Shown here one piece after another: positions 46,131-56,730 of a DNA stretch of 64,000 nucleotides. The notes beneath the pieces were generated by a model. The model saw nothing but the letters and a program-made list of their open reading frames with translations. It was not told the DNA's origin and ran no database searches. The position numbers and the translations under genes were made by a program. This stretch comes from Eurosta solidaginis (taxonomy: Eukaryota > Arthropoda > Insecta > Diptera > Tephritidae). Where the stretch lies: contig NC_090324.1 in the NCBI RefSeq assembly GCF_040869045.1, positions 189,532,028 to 189,596,027 of the forward strand. The letters run 5' to 3'. Each line of letters starts with the position of its first letter. Within the stretch, counting starts at the first letter, position 1.

Positions 46131-47560
46131 CTAAGCCGTTGTAACCTCTCTGCCGGTGTGGGTAGGCTTTGGTCCACCGTAAAGTCCCTATCGAATCCGT
46201 CCAAGGACAACGACAAAATTTCCATCGCCTTTGGCGATAAAGTGCTGTCGGATGCGAAAAACTGCGCGAGCGATTTTTGCCGACAATATATAATTCAATA
46301 TACGGTTGACAAAGTTAGACGGAGGGTCAACAGACACCCACATAAACATAAATTCAGCACGTCCCCAATTACCATCACCACCAAAGAGGTTGAGGATGCC
46401 ATCGGGCAAGCTAAACCATCTAAAGCAGTGATTCCAGACGGCATAGCCATGCCGATGCTTAAAGCCTTGGAAAAGAGGGTTTCAAATATTTAGCACAATT
46501 TTTCAACCTCTCTCTGTCCACCTTTGTCATCGCCGAAAAGCGGAAAATGGCCAAGGTAGTCCCGCTACTAAAGCCTGGGAAACCAGCTAACATAGGAGAG
46601 TCATATTGGCCGATATATCTCCTATCGCCAGTAGCCAAGACGATTGAAGCTATTTTGCTCCCCTATTTCAAGGCAAACTAGCCTGTCATCAGCATGGCTT
46701 TAGAAAATTTCATAGCACAACTATCGCGCTAAATGCCATTAGAAGATAAATTGGGTTTAAATCGAAACCCCAACCATAGAACAGTACTCGTTGCGCTAGA
46801 CCTATGAAAAGCTTTTGATGCGGTCAACCATGGCACGTTACTGCAAGACCGGGAAGGGTCTACCCTTATTCCATGTCTTAAAAGGTGGACCTCAAATTAT
46901 CTTAGTGGCCGGCAGGCATCGGTGCAATTTAGAAACGCAACACCAAAACCAAGAAGAATTAAACAAGGGGTGCCGCAGGGTGGTGTCCTATCCCCAAGTT
47001 TGTTTAACTTCTACGTGTGAAAGCTACCTTCGCCACCAAAAGGAGTTACTATCGTTTCCTACGTCGATGAATGCACAATAATGGCCACAGACCCAGGCCC
47101 ACGGATCGATGAGCTTTGTTACAAAATAAACGGCTACCACCATGATCGCTCCAGTTTTTTCACCTCGCGAAACCTGACATTATCACCGACTAATTCATCG
47201 GCGACCTTATTTACAACTTGGTCGTCCCAAATGTCGACCGTTCTGAACATCCACGTCAATAGCACTACGCTACCGCCTGTCTTACACCCCAAAATCTTGG
47301 GTGTGACGTTCGATCAGGATCTACATTTTTGTGAGCCCGCAGCCACAGTTGTGCCGAAAATCCAGAGCCGTAATAAAATCCTCAAATCTCTTGCTGGCAG
47401 TACTTGGGGAAAAGGTAAATAAACGTTTATTACCACTTACAAAGCAATTAACCATCCGATTGCATGCTACGCGTCCCCGATATGGTCGCCAAGCCTAAAG
47501 TCTACTCACTGGAAGAAGCTACAGGCCTGCCAAAATACTGCCCTCAGAACCGCCACGGGT
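46131..47560 (+). pseudogene. LINE reverse transcriptase (decayed)
   Basis: Pieces in shifting frames: LWSTVKSLSNPSKDNDKISI (46158), AIGQAKPSKAVIPDGIAMPM, KMAKVVPLLKPGKPANIG (about 46550), IKQGVPQGGVLSPSLFNFYV (about 46960), and SYVDECTIMATDPGP (about 47058) where the catalytic YADD should be. PKILGVTFDQDLHF and HPIACYASPIWSPSLKST follow. The second catalytic Asp is Glu, and there are stops and frameshifts throughout. The subfamily looks Jockey-like, but I cannot fix it without a search. Confidence 0.75.
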
Positions 47561-47569
47561 TGTCTTCTT

Positions 47570-48175
47570 ATGTCCCCAGAACATCATCTACATAATGAGG
47601 TTAGAATACTCCCCATCAGCGAATACCCAGAAACTGGGCATCCCAACAGACATCAGAATGATGAGCCAACACTGCCCAGGGGCTTAAGGAGTCATCTGCG
47701 TAAGCATAATGAGGAAATACGGCACCGGAGAACTCAGCCAATTGAAGCAAAAAAACACAAGCAGCTCCTCAGTGAACTCCGCAAACAGGCGTCGGGCCTC
47801 TATGTCAGGAATTGCCCAGTGAATCATGTACTCAAAGAACAATACCCTAAACTTGCAGAAGAAGAACGCACACTCCCTAGGGAAACGCGAGTCACTCTAG
47901 CTCAACTTCGATCTGGATACTGTAACAGGTTAAACTCCAGCCTATCCAGAATCAACCCCGATATAAAAAATGTATGCCCTGCTTGCAATGTGTCCCCACA
48001 TGACACCAACCATCTCTTCAATTGTAATGTGGAACCAACGCCACTAACACCCCTCTCATTATGGTCCACCCCTGTTGAAAGAGCAAGTTTCCTTGGACTC
48101 CTGTTATTGATGACAATTTGTGATCGGTTACACCTATTGGATGGGGCGAAGCAATGCTACAACAACAACAACAAC
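47570..48175 (+). pseudogene. LINE ORF2 C-terminal domain with Cys/His motif
   Basis: An uninterrupted stretch follows the RT, with LRSGYCNRLNSSLSRINPD and VCPACNVSPHDTNHLFNC. This is the C-x2-C-x7-H-x4-C type zinc motif that ends many Jockey-like LINE proteins. The 3' tail is (CAA)n, and TSD copy ACCGATTTGA (48176-48185) follows, matching 44513-44522. The open frame runs a few codons into the gypsy integrase. This is the best-preserved part of the LINE. Confidence 0.8.
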
Positions 48176-48380
48176 ACCGATTTGACCTAGTAGGGCCACT
48201 ACCCGAATCTAAAGGCTACGCGTATTTACTAACGTGTATCGACCGAGCCAGCCCTTGCCCCGAAGCGCTCCCCATCTCAAAGATCACCGCCGAAACATTC
48301 GCATACACATAAGTATCAGGGTCGATCTCCCGATTCGGTGTACTAAAAAGTATACCGCCAGATAAAGGCCGACAGTAGCG
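48176..48380 (+). pseudogene. Gypsy integrase core, first half (copy B)
   Basis: After the LINE the gypsy frame resumes as RFDLVGPLPESKGYAYLLTC then IDRASPCPEALPISKITAET, with the first catalytic Asp in DLVGPLP. SGSISRFGV and PDKGRQ follow. The second catalytic block (usually TDRG) reads PDKG. At about 48380 the frame is interrupted by a GC-rich insert. Confidence 0.85.
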
Positions 48381-48955
48381 GCGGTTGCGGGTGACGGCTT
48401 CCTGTGATGACGCTGTCTCAGTGGCGGCGGCGGGGGAAGCTGCGAGGAATGAATAGAACTAGGGTTAGTGGCGGTCCGCTAACTGGACACCACCGCCTTC
48501 ATGCCCGCACGATGGCAGGGCTGGACGCGGAGTTGTACCAGCCTGAACTACGTAGGCCGATCCGTGGGCTGAGAGGAAGTGCACCTTGCGGCACAGCGGT
48601 AGCCCCTTTAGTTGGTGGACCGGTGTACGGCCGGAGCCGGGGCGGAGGGGAAAAGTGCCGGATGGTCATAAGGCGGCGAACCCCCCTTTCCCTCTGGGAG
48701 TGGGTATGGCTCGTTTGCTGGACATGGTCCATCCCGTGTTCGCACATTAAAGTAAGGTGCCGGGGAGCGGTGCACCAGTTTTTTTCCTCGCCGGTTCGTA
48801 GGCTGAGAGGAGAAACTGGGCCACCACGCTACGCTGCTGTAGAACCGGGTCGGCTGGAGCCTTAGCTGAGGGGAAGGGGTGAGGTAGCCATAAGGCGGCG
48901 TAGGCGGAAAAGGATTACAGTGGGGGTCTCAGGCGTCGGCGAAAAAGAGTTACAG
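48381..48955. mobile_element. GC-rich insert in gypsy integrase, unidentified
   Basis: About 575 bp of strikingly GC-rich sequence splits the integrase between PDKGRQ and the segment reading YKLNRLLGVKYL. It contains an open frame (48404-48865, 153 codons, Arg- and Gly-rich) that resembles nothing I know and is probably incidental. The 3' end has an imperfect tandem repeat of about 33 bases built on GGCGTNGGCG...TTACAGTG. It could be a SINE, a LINE 5' end or another short retroelement. No clear target duplication was found. Confidence 0.55.
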
Positions 48956-48956
48956 T

Positions 48957-49602
48957 GTGGGTCGTACTATTGTAACGCTACGTTACAAGCTGAATCGATT
49001 ACTCGGGGTAAAATACTTGCGAACGACAGCATACAACCCGAAAGCAAATGGTATTATCGAACGTTGGCATAGCTCATTAAAATCCTCAGTAAAAGCGAAA
49101 TTGGAAAATTACGACTTGATCAAAGAGTTACCTCTCATTTTACTCGGACTACGCTCGGTTGTTAAGGACGACCTGAATGCATTGCCAGCTGAAATGGTTT
49201 ATGGAAAACTCTCATAATACCAGGACAATTTTTCAATGAGCCGGCGAAGAGTACGAAAGAGCGATTTTATCAACTCATTGAAACGTAAAATGAACAACAT
49301 CAGACCACGCGAAACTTCCTTCTAGGATTCACCATCAATTTTCATACATCCGGATCTTCCGAATGCAAATTATGTATTTGTGCGAGCCGATGGCCATAAA
49401 ACACCTCTACAACCTCCATACTGTTGCCCATTCCAAGTACGAAAACATGAAAAAAAAAACATTTTAAACGGAGTAAACAAAATCGTGTCGGTAGATGGTC
49501 TGAAGCCCACATTTACTGAGAAGCAAACCGACGAGCCAAACTACGAGTTAACTTGTCAAAAGCAAGATAAAATAGTCACAGGCACCAATAAAACAAACTA
49601 GA
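48957..49602 (+). pseudogene. Gypsy integrase second half and C-terminus (copy B)
   Basis: The frame from 48957 reads YKLNRLLGVKYLRTTAYNPK then ANGIIERWHSSLKSSVKAKL, containing the catalytic Glu in GIIERWH. LIKELPLILLGLRSV and LPAEMVYGK follow, then a stop, then a further frame (49380-49601) with YCCPFQVRKHEKKNILNGVN, the usual gypsy integrase C-terminal end. It lies directly upstream of the polypurine tract. Confidence 0.87.
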
Positions 49603-49640
49603 TTAGGGAAACGATAAAAATTCCTGATTGGCTGTGTCAT

Positions 49641-49655
49641 TAGCGGGGGGAGTCA
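49641..49655 (+). promoter_or_regulatory. Gypsy polypurine tract
   Basis: AGCGGGGGGAGTCA lies immediately before the 3' LTR start TGTGGCAACTCCC at 49656, the expected position of the plus-strand primer. Confidence 0.7.
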
Positions 49656-49854
49656 TGTGGCAACTCCCACATAATGGTTATTGGCAACATCCGTCTGGCA
49701 ACAATCACCTATGGCAGATGACTGACATTTCCTGTTCTGTTCTTATTATTCATTCTTCCGTGCGCGCGGTTAACAACGAACTTTAGTGTATTGTAAGTTA
49801 TATTGAAATATATCTGCTCAATCGTGTTGTTCACTCTTTCATTTGTGCACAAAA
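49656..49854 (+). repeat. Gypsy 3' LTR, copy B
   Basis: It matches 39455-39673 but lacks a short internal stretch (AGTTTTAGAATAT region). It ends in CACAAAA, followed by AGCA (49855-49858), the 4-bp target duplication also present at 39451-39454. Confidence 0.87.
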
Positions 49855-50025
49855 AGCATATGCCACAACGCTCCCCCAACTAGTATCTCTTAATAGCGAG
49901 TTTACTGCTAGCTTCCATAGTACAGGAGACAGGACATCATCGTGGGGTGTGCTCCTTGCGACAAAGCGTGTTATATCAACCTTCCCCAGTTGTTTAGGCC
50001 ACCAGCCTAAATATTCGCTACCACC
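49855..50025 (-). pseudogene. LINE RT upstream half, continued beyond gypsy
   Basis: Read on the minus strand this gives EYLGWWPKQLGKVDITRF, then STPHDDVLSPVLWKLAVNSL and SWGSVVAYAD, which meets ADDVAIAHRAKF on the other side of gypsy (39454). The RT palm is therefore split exactly in its catalytic YADD. The region upstream of GWWPKQL is missing; BEL sequence starts at about 50028. Confidence 0.8.
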
Positions 50026-50027
50026 CT

Positions 50028-52516
50028 AATGTACACTTTTGGCAATTTTATTATTTACCGGTAACGGCCCACCCCTGCCGAGCGCTAACTTTAAAGGGGA
50101 AAACTCGACGAAAGTTAGCTATCGGCAGGTGGTGCGGACCTTTTTAGTTTTTTAAACTTTCTTTTCTATTTGGAACGTCAAAGAGCCAGCAGCTAGCCCC
50201 AGGTGAGTAAGATAAAAACCAACCATATTATACAGTGCGAGTGTCAGTGAATTAAGATTTGCAAATAATTATTTTCATTTGTTTTGTGCGGATAACTTTT
50301 TCAACTTTGAATTGCCAAGTGCAAGTTTTTTTTTATATCTTCACAATCTAGTGCAAATAACTATTTAAACCTTGAATTGCCAATATATCTGGTTGGGTGC
50401 ATTACTATTTATTCCGGGCACGAATGTGTCATTAAACATTCTTTTTATAATAGTGAATCTCCACTTGGTAATCTAAAATAATTCCTCTATTTATAATAGA
50501 CATAGCAAAAATTTATATTGTTGATGAAATGAATAATAATAATACATTGTGATTACTCGATACTAATTCTCTCTTTTTTATTTCTTTATTTGCGTGCGAT
50601 CGCGCCCTACGACCTGGGTGCCACATTCCCCCCGCAACATTTAGTCCTTACGCGCCGAGAAAATCAAAAATTTGAAGACAACATAGGTGATTTACCCCAG
50701 AATCAGCGCAGCGGAATAATTGAAAAATATTAGCAAACCAAGAGAAATTATTTATAAAAGTGTTAAATTGGAAAAAGTAATCAGCGAAACAAAACAAACT
50801 AGCACAACATTTTTGGCAACTCGCTATCACACAACACACATACTGCCATAAAATCATCACATCAAACAGTCCACTAATCAACATCACATACATCGGGATC
50901 ACATCATCATAATATTACTATCACATCATACAGTCCATTAATATCATCATCAAACAGTCCACTAATCAACATCACATACATCGGGATCACATCATCATAA
51001 TATTACTATCACATCATACAGTCCATTATCACTCATACAGTCCATTCGCATCACATCGAAAACACAAGGTACGTGGTTGCTTGGTATTGCACATATATAT
51101 ATATATTTTTTTTTAATTTAATTTACGTGTTTTACGTAAAAGTGCACTCCGTGATAGTTACAAAAAGAGGCAAAGCAAGTGAAATTGTTAGATTTCGTGT
51201 TTTTTAAGCACACAACGCCTTTTGACGATCGGGTAATTCCCCCCACCAGTGGTAAGGGTTACTCGACACCGCTCAAGGCAGACAGGCAGTGAATTTTTTT
51301 TAGTTTTTTTTCACATTCATCACTGCACTGTATTGTACCCCTCGTCGTCACAGTCGTTGACAAAACTCCCTAGTCAGGAACCATATTTTCACTTGGTTGA
51401 TAGCCTTAGCTTGCCTATCACAGAAATCACTTTAGTAATCAGTTTGCAAGCTGAAATATTACCAAAAGCCAAAAAGTATCACTACGTTGGGTGGCTAGTG
51501 GCTCATCACAATTGGTCACAGACACAATTTTATACTGATCATTTTTATATTATATAGCTGTATGTTTTTCAGCGTTTTTATAATAAATAATTAAAAGTGC
51601 AGTTGCCCACATTAAGTTGGAGAAACACATTTATTTTCTTATTTATATTGGGAAAGATACCCTGGTTGGCTACTCGGCGATACTCATCCACGTTCACATA
51701 ACACCGTTTTGTACACACATTAAATCCTCGTCAGGATTTCTATCTGTGTTTCACTTTCACTTGTATACACATTAAATCCTCATCGGGATTTCTATCTGTG
51801 GTTCAAACATTACACATTATATCCACATTGGGATTACCATCTGCGTTTTTAATCTTTTTTAAACACGCCAAATTTTTTGGAGAATATTTCTATCTGTGTC
51901 TAACACACCCGTTTAGACACATTAAATATTTGCAGACGAATTTTCTTCTCTGCATTGCACATCACTGTAGACACATTAAATCCTCGTCAGGATTTCTATC
52001 TGTGTTTGCTGTCACTTTGTACACACTAGAACCTTTCAGGATTTCTATCTGTGCTGCATATCACTATATTTACATCACTTTATCCACACTAAATCCTCGT
52101 CAGGATTTCTATTTGTGTTTATTTCCATATCACTGTATACACATTAAATCCTCGTCAGGATTTCTATCTGTGGCTTACACAATCCTCGTGAGGATTTCTA
52201 TAAGTGGTTCATATCACTGGCCACATTACATTCACGGCAAAATTTACATTTGATTAAATTTTTGCTTATCACTATTCACATAAGATTGCTATCTGTATTA
52301 ACACATTCAATCAGACTAGAATTCGTGTGTTCTTAAAGCTTTTACTTATACAGCGCAATCACAGCAGGATTGATAGCTGGAATACGTTAAAAAACAAAAA
52401 AAACAAAACACACTTAGAATTTTTTGTTGTGGTTGCATTTACACCAAAGCCACTAAGTCGTTTACCTCCGAGCTCGACACCTTCAAAGAGACAAAATATT
52501 CAAATTAATAAAATCA
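50028..52516 (+). mobile_element. BEL/Pao 5' region (presumed LTR and long leader)
   Basis: About 2.5 kb precede the BEL gag without a gene. The likely element start is TGTACACTTTTGGC at about 50031. I could not place the LTR/leader boundary because no 3' LTR is available to compare. 50864-51040 contains an imperfect 88-bp tandem duplication (AAACAGTCCACTAATCAACA unit). 51720-52205 contains the hairpin array described separately. The open frames 51249-51557 and 51798-52253 have no recognisable domain. Confidence 0.55.
51720..52205 (+). repeat. Irregular repeats with AATCCT-CGTC-AGGATT hairpin in BEL leader
   Basis: A motif of about 30 bases, ACATTAAATCCTCGTCAGGA then TTTCTATCTGTG, recurs about seven to nine times at irregular spacing (for example near 51725, 51775, 51975, 52090, 52145, 52180). 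Its centre, AATCCT-CGTC-AGGATT, is a 6-bp perfect stem with a 4-base loop. Some copies are degraded (CTCATCGGGATT, CCACATTGGGATT). Confidence 0.8.
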
Positions 52517-55078
52517 ATGGAGACTTATATTAGATTGGCTGATTCCATAGTGGAGTTTGAACAAGACTTCAACTCTGCCCCGGCCGAATCCCGGAACAAG
52601 CACACCCTTGCACTACTGCAAGAGGAGCTAAAGGCACTATGGAAGAAGACCAAGTCCACATATGAAAGGCTTCTCAGCAATTCTGAACTGTCCAAAGACG
52701 AGCTCAGCTCATTAAGAAAGAAAAATAAAAGTTGCTTTGCATGCTACCTGCAATGCATGTCTGCTGTGGCGGCTGAAGCCGAAGCTATCACCCCACAGCC
52801 GGCGAAAGATGAAGCAAAGGAGGAAGACTCCTCGCGCCGTGGACATAAAATGCGGCTGCCGCCTTGTGACACCGATGTATTTAAAGGCGACTACCTCTCC
52901 TGGCCAGCTTTTCGAGATATGTTCACGGCGATATACATCCACAATACCGATCTGAAAGATGTCGAGAAATTATACTATTTGAAGCAAAAAACGCAAGGGG
53001 AGGCAAAAGAAATAGTGGGTAGGTGCTCATTAACAAACGAGGGTTTTGCAACCGCCTGGAAGAATCTAAGCGACAGGTACGAAACTAAACGTATCCTCGT
53101 CAACACACAATTAAAACTTTTATTTAATCTGACGGCAGTCGAGCAGGAGTGTGGAACATCAATTAAAAAATTGCAACGTGAGATCAACAATTGCATTTCT
53201 GCGCTACAATGTCATAATATTGACATCACAAATTGGGACGCAATCATAACTTACTTATGCTCCACAAAACTCCCTGAATCTACATTGGCTCTTTGGGAAC
53301 AGACCGTAGAACGGAAGACAGATATCCCGAAATGGGAGGATATGGACAAATTCCTGTCCAATCGCTTCCAGACATTGGAGACTGTTTCCGATCTGAGGGG
53401 TAATAAAACAACAAAAACACCCAAAAGTCAGAGTTCGAATTCTAGGGAAAATTCTACGAAACTTGGGGTTTACCAAGCAAGCGTACCAAAGTCGGCATGT
53501 AAGATGTGCAACAGTACGGAGCACAAATTACGAAATTGCCAAAAATTCCGTAGGTTGTCCACGTCAGGCAAAATCGAATTTATCAAAAACAATAGTTATT
53601 GTCTGAATTGTCTGTCGGGTGTACACACCGTGACACGATGCACTAGCCAATTCAATTGCAGCACGTGCCACGCAAGGCACAACACCTTGCTCCATCTTCC
53701 GACAGCACAACCAAAGACAACTCCGCAAAGGTGGACTCAAAACGCCACCGACAATTCACCTTCAACCTCACAGCAGGCTAGGGCAAGGATGGAGTCTGAA
53801 AAAAGACAAGATAATACTAATAACGTCTCTTCGTGTCATGCTAACACCACTAAAGGGGTGTTATTAGGAACAGCGCGGGTTCATATAAGGTACAACGGGG
53901 TGAAATTTTCCGCCAGAGCGCTGATAGACTCTGGGTCCGAATGCTCTTTCATAACTGAAAGACTAAAGAAGCGAATAAACCTTCCGTCCAAACGTTTGCA
54001 TGTGCAGGTGTCAGGAATAAATAATACACCATCTGCACAGGTAAAGGAATCATGCTCAATTAACTTAGGTTCGCTTACAGACCCCTTGGTAAGCATCCAT
54101 ACAGTGGCCCTAGTCCTGCCTCAATTAACAGGGGACCTTCCGACTTGCCAAGTGAGCGCAACGACTCGGCAAGCATTCCCTGATCTGATTCTGGCGGATA
54201 AGAGGTTCTTCATTAATGAACCAGTCGACCTCATACTTGGAGGCGATATTTATCCCCAGATCATACTAAACGGTATACGGAAGAACGTCCTAAATACGGT
54301 TCTCGCCCAAGAAACCGTCTTCGGTTGGATTTTAACCGGTCGTGCAGATGCACCTCACCCAACCAATACACGAGTATCATTTTTCAATGAAATTAGCCTA
54401 GACAAGCAGCTAGCCGCTTTCTGGGAACTTGAAAACGTACCTACAAAAAAGGCCCTGACCGAAGATAATGCCTATTGCGAGGCACTATATAAAAACACAA
54501 CGGAAAGGAACTCAGATGGAAGATATACTGTCGCCCTTCCATTCAAACAAAGCTTCCCAAAAACCGTCTGTTTGGGCCCATCTCTCAAGAGCGTCTGCTC
54601 TCAGTTCTATCGGAACGAGACGCGCCTAGCCAAGACCCCGGCCCTACAGATGGAATACAATAGGGTACTGACAGAATATGTCACGTTAGGGCACATGACT
54701 AAGGTGCACACCGTAGTACCACCACAATCAACTGATTGCTATTTCTTACCGCATCATGCGGTGATCAAAGAAGAAAGCATAACGACTAAAGTAAGGGTCG
54801 TATTCAACGCGTCGTGCCCGACATCCAATGGCATAAGCCTGAACGATGTTCTACACACCGGCCCAGTACTGCAATCCGACTTAACAATACTGCTCCTCCG
54901 ATGGAGATTCTACAAGTACGTCTTCAATAGCGACATTGAGAAGATGTACAGGCAAATTTGGGTAAAGGAAAATCAAACCCAATACCAAAGAATAGTTTTT
55001 CGACTCAAAGCAGAGGACCCTGTCAGCGTGTTTGAGCTCAACACGGTAACCTTTGGGGAAAACTGTGCCCCTATCTAG
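52517..55078 (+). CDS. BEL/Pao Gag-protease-RT (853 aa, ends at a frameshift)
   Basis: The start ATG at 52517 follows a stop-rich leader. The BEL gag (DUF1759-type) spans about residues 110-290, with FKGDYLSWPAFRDMFTAIY and WKNLSDRYETKRILV. Zinc-knuckle-like motifs lie at about 328-400 (CKMCNSTEHKLRNC, CLNCLSGVHTVTRC, CSTCHARHNTLLH). The protease motif ALIDSGSECSF is near residue 468. RT begins thereafter, with VFNSDIEKMYRQIWV near residue 802. The frame ends at GENCAPI followed by TAG. The next RT codons lie in another frame, consistent with loss of a single base near 55070. Active elements of this family carry one long ORF. Confidence 0.92.
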   Translation: METYIRLADSIVEFEQDFNSAPAESRNKHTLALLQEELKALWKKTKSTYERLLSNSELSKDELSSLRKKNKSCFACYLQCMSAVAAEAEAITPQPAKDEAKEEDSSRRGHKMRLPPCDTDVFKGDYLSWPAFRDMFTAIYIHNTDLKDVEKLYYLKQKTQGEAKEIVGRCSLTNEGFATAWKNLSDRYETKRILVNTQLKLLFNLTAVEQECGTSIKKLQREINNCISALQCHNIDITNWDAIITYLCSTKLPESTLALWEQTVERKTDIPKWEDMDKFLSNRFQTLETVSDLRGNKTTKTPKSQSSNSRENSTKLGVYQASVPKSACKMCNSTEHKLRNCQKFRRLSTSGKIEFIKNNSYCLNCLSGVHTVTRCTSQFNCSTCHARHNTLLHLPTAQPKTTPQRWTQNATDNSPSTSQQARARMESEKRQDNTNNVSSCHANTTKGVLLGTARVHIRYNGVKFSARALIDSGSECSFITERLKKRINLPSKRLHVQVSGINNTPSAQVKESCSINLGSLTDPLVSIHTVALVLPQLTGDLPTCQVSATTRQAFPDLILADKRFFINEPVDLILGGDIYPQIILNGIRKNVLNTVLAQETVFGWILTGRADAPHPTNTRVSFFNEISLDKQLAAFWELENVPTKKALTEDNAYCEALYKNTTERNSDGRYTVALPFKQSFPKTVCLGPSLKSVCSQFYRNETRLAKTPALQMEYNRVLTEYVTLGHMTKVHTVVPPQSTDCYFLPHHAVIKEESITTKVRVVFNASCPTSNGISLNDVLHTGPVLQSDLTILLLRWRFYKYVFNSDIEKMYRQIWVKENQTQYQRIVFRLKAEDPVSVFELNTVTFGENCAPI

Positions 55079-55079
55079 C

Positions 55080-56730
55080 GATCAGAACCCTACATCAACT
55101 TGCTGATGACGTCGAGGCGTCTCTGCCAACCGCAGCGCATATCTTGCGAAACAGTATGTACGTCGATGGCGTCCTTGCAGGGAGACATAGCATCGAGGCA
55201 GCAATCGCGGCCCGCGATGAAATCACAGCTGCATTAAAGTCAGCAGGATTCCCTCTGCGAAAGTGGACATCTAACTGCAGTAGGATACTACAGGGCATAC
55301 CCAAACCTCACAGGCTTACGGAAGACTTTCTGGAATTCGAGGACGCGAGCATGGTAAAAACCCTAGGCATCCGTTGGAACGCGCATTCCGACTATTTCCA
55401 TTTCACAGCGAAACCAATCGAAAACCAAGACATCTTAACAAAAAGGGCGATCCTATCGGCCATCGCCAAACTCTTCGACCCGTTAGGCTGGCTTGCTCCA
55501 GTTATCATCGTAGCTAAGATATTAATGCAGAACATTTGGCTGGAGGGGACGGATTGGGATGAACCGGTATCCACAATCACTTTAGATCGGGGGCAAACCT
55601 TTATGCAGGAGTACCCCGCCATTAACCAGATTCGTATACCTCGGTGTGTGCACTTCACCCCAACCAACGATATAGAAATTCACGGCTTCTGTGACGCGTC
55701 CGAAAAAGCCTACGCGGCTACGGTTTACGTGCGAGCTAAGATCAACGATAGGGCATACGTTAGTCTACTCATGGCGAAAACGAGGGTGGCACCAGTAAAA
55801 ACAATTTCACTACCAAGATTGGAGTTATACGGTGCCGTCTTGCTGGCTGAAACTTTGGAAAATGTGATGGAGAACCTGAACTTAGGCACATTTAACATGC
55901 ACCTATGGACAGATTCGACCATCGTCCTCGCATGGATTCGAAAATCCCCGTGTTCCTGGTCAACATTTGTAGCTCACAGGGTAACGAAAATCGTCGAGAA
56001 GGTAGGAACTAAAGCATGGCATCATGTCGAGTCCGCATCAAATCCAGCGGACTTAGCCAGCAGAGGACTTCCAGCCACGGACCTAGTCGACAACTCTTTG
56101 TGGTGGCAGGGACCTTCTTGGCTGCAAGAAGGCAAAGCAAAATGGCCATCTCAAGGCGAACAGGAGTACCACACAAACATCGAAGAAAAACGAGTACAAG
56201 TGCATGTAGCAACGAACATCAACAATAGCGAGGATATTCTTGATCGGTTTTCCGATCTATCAAGAGCGTTGCGGGTTATCTCCTACATTATACGATTCTC
56301 GAATAGAACACGTCCAAAAACTAAAATGTCCTTTAAGGCAGAGTCTCACCAGATCTCGCCCGACGAAATCAAGGCTACGACTAGCCGCCTCATAAGGATA
56401 TCCCAAACCAACCACTATGCCGAAGAAATAAACTCTCTGAGAACTAGGAAACCCATCGCGACCAAAAGCGAGATTCTCTCTTTAAACCCCTTTATCGACG
56501 AAGATAATGTCCTTCGGGTGGGGGGTCGCCTCAACGCATCCAGGGACGTTCCCGTCGACGAGCGTCACCCGATAATCCTCCCTTACGCCTGCCGACTCAC
56601 CCGTCTCCTGGTCCAGTTTGTCCACACCATTTCCATACATGGCGGAAACCAACTAATGCTGCGGCTCCTACGCACGCATTATTGGATACCTCAGGTCAAA
56701 AACATGATCCGATCTGCAAGGCCTGTACGC
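55080..56730 (+). pseudogene. BEL/Pao RT end, RNase H, integrase zinc domain
   Basis: After the frameshift the frame continues RTLHQLADDVEASLPTAAHI, then SMYVDGVLAGRHS. The family's YVDD is YVDG here (55159-55170), removing a catalytic Asp. RNase H follows with IHGFCDASEKAYAATVYV, ISLPRLELYGAVLLAE, LWTDSTIVLAWI and NPADLASRG. The H2C2 region of integrase then begins with HTISIHGGNQ and HYWIPQVKNMIR. Near 56705-56730 a second one-base frameshift moves the rest of integrase to another frame. Codon use and sequence are otherwise clean, implying a young element. Confidence 0.9.

Noticed and set aside
48404..48865. 153-codon GC-rich open frame as a gene
   Set aside because: Stop codons are rare in GC-rich DNA. 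The frame is Arg/Gly-rich without motifs and sits in an insert within a dead integrase.
51249..52253. Open frames of 102 and 151 codons in the BEL leader as genes
   Set aside because: They overlap the hairpin repeats, have low-complexity composition, and precede a gag with a clear start; read as untranslated leader.
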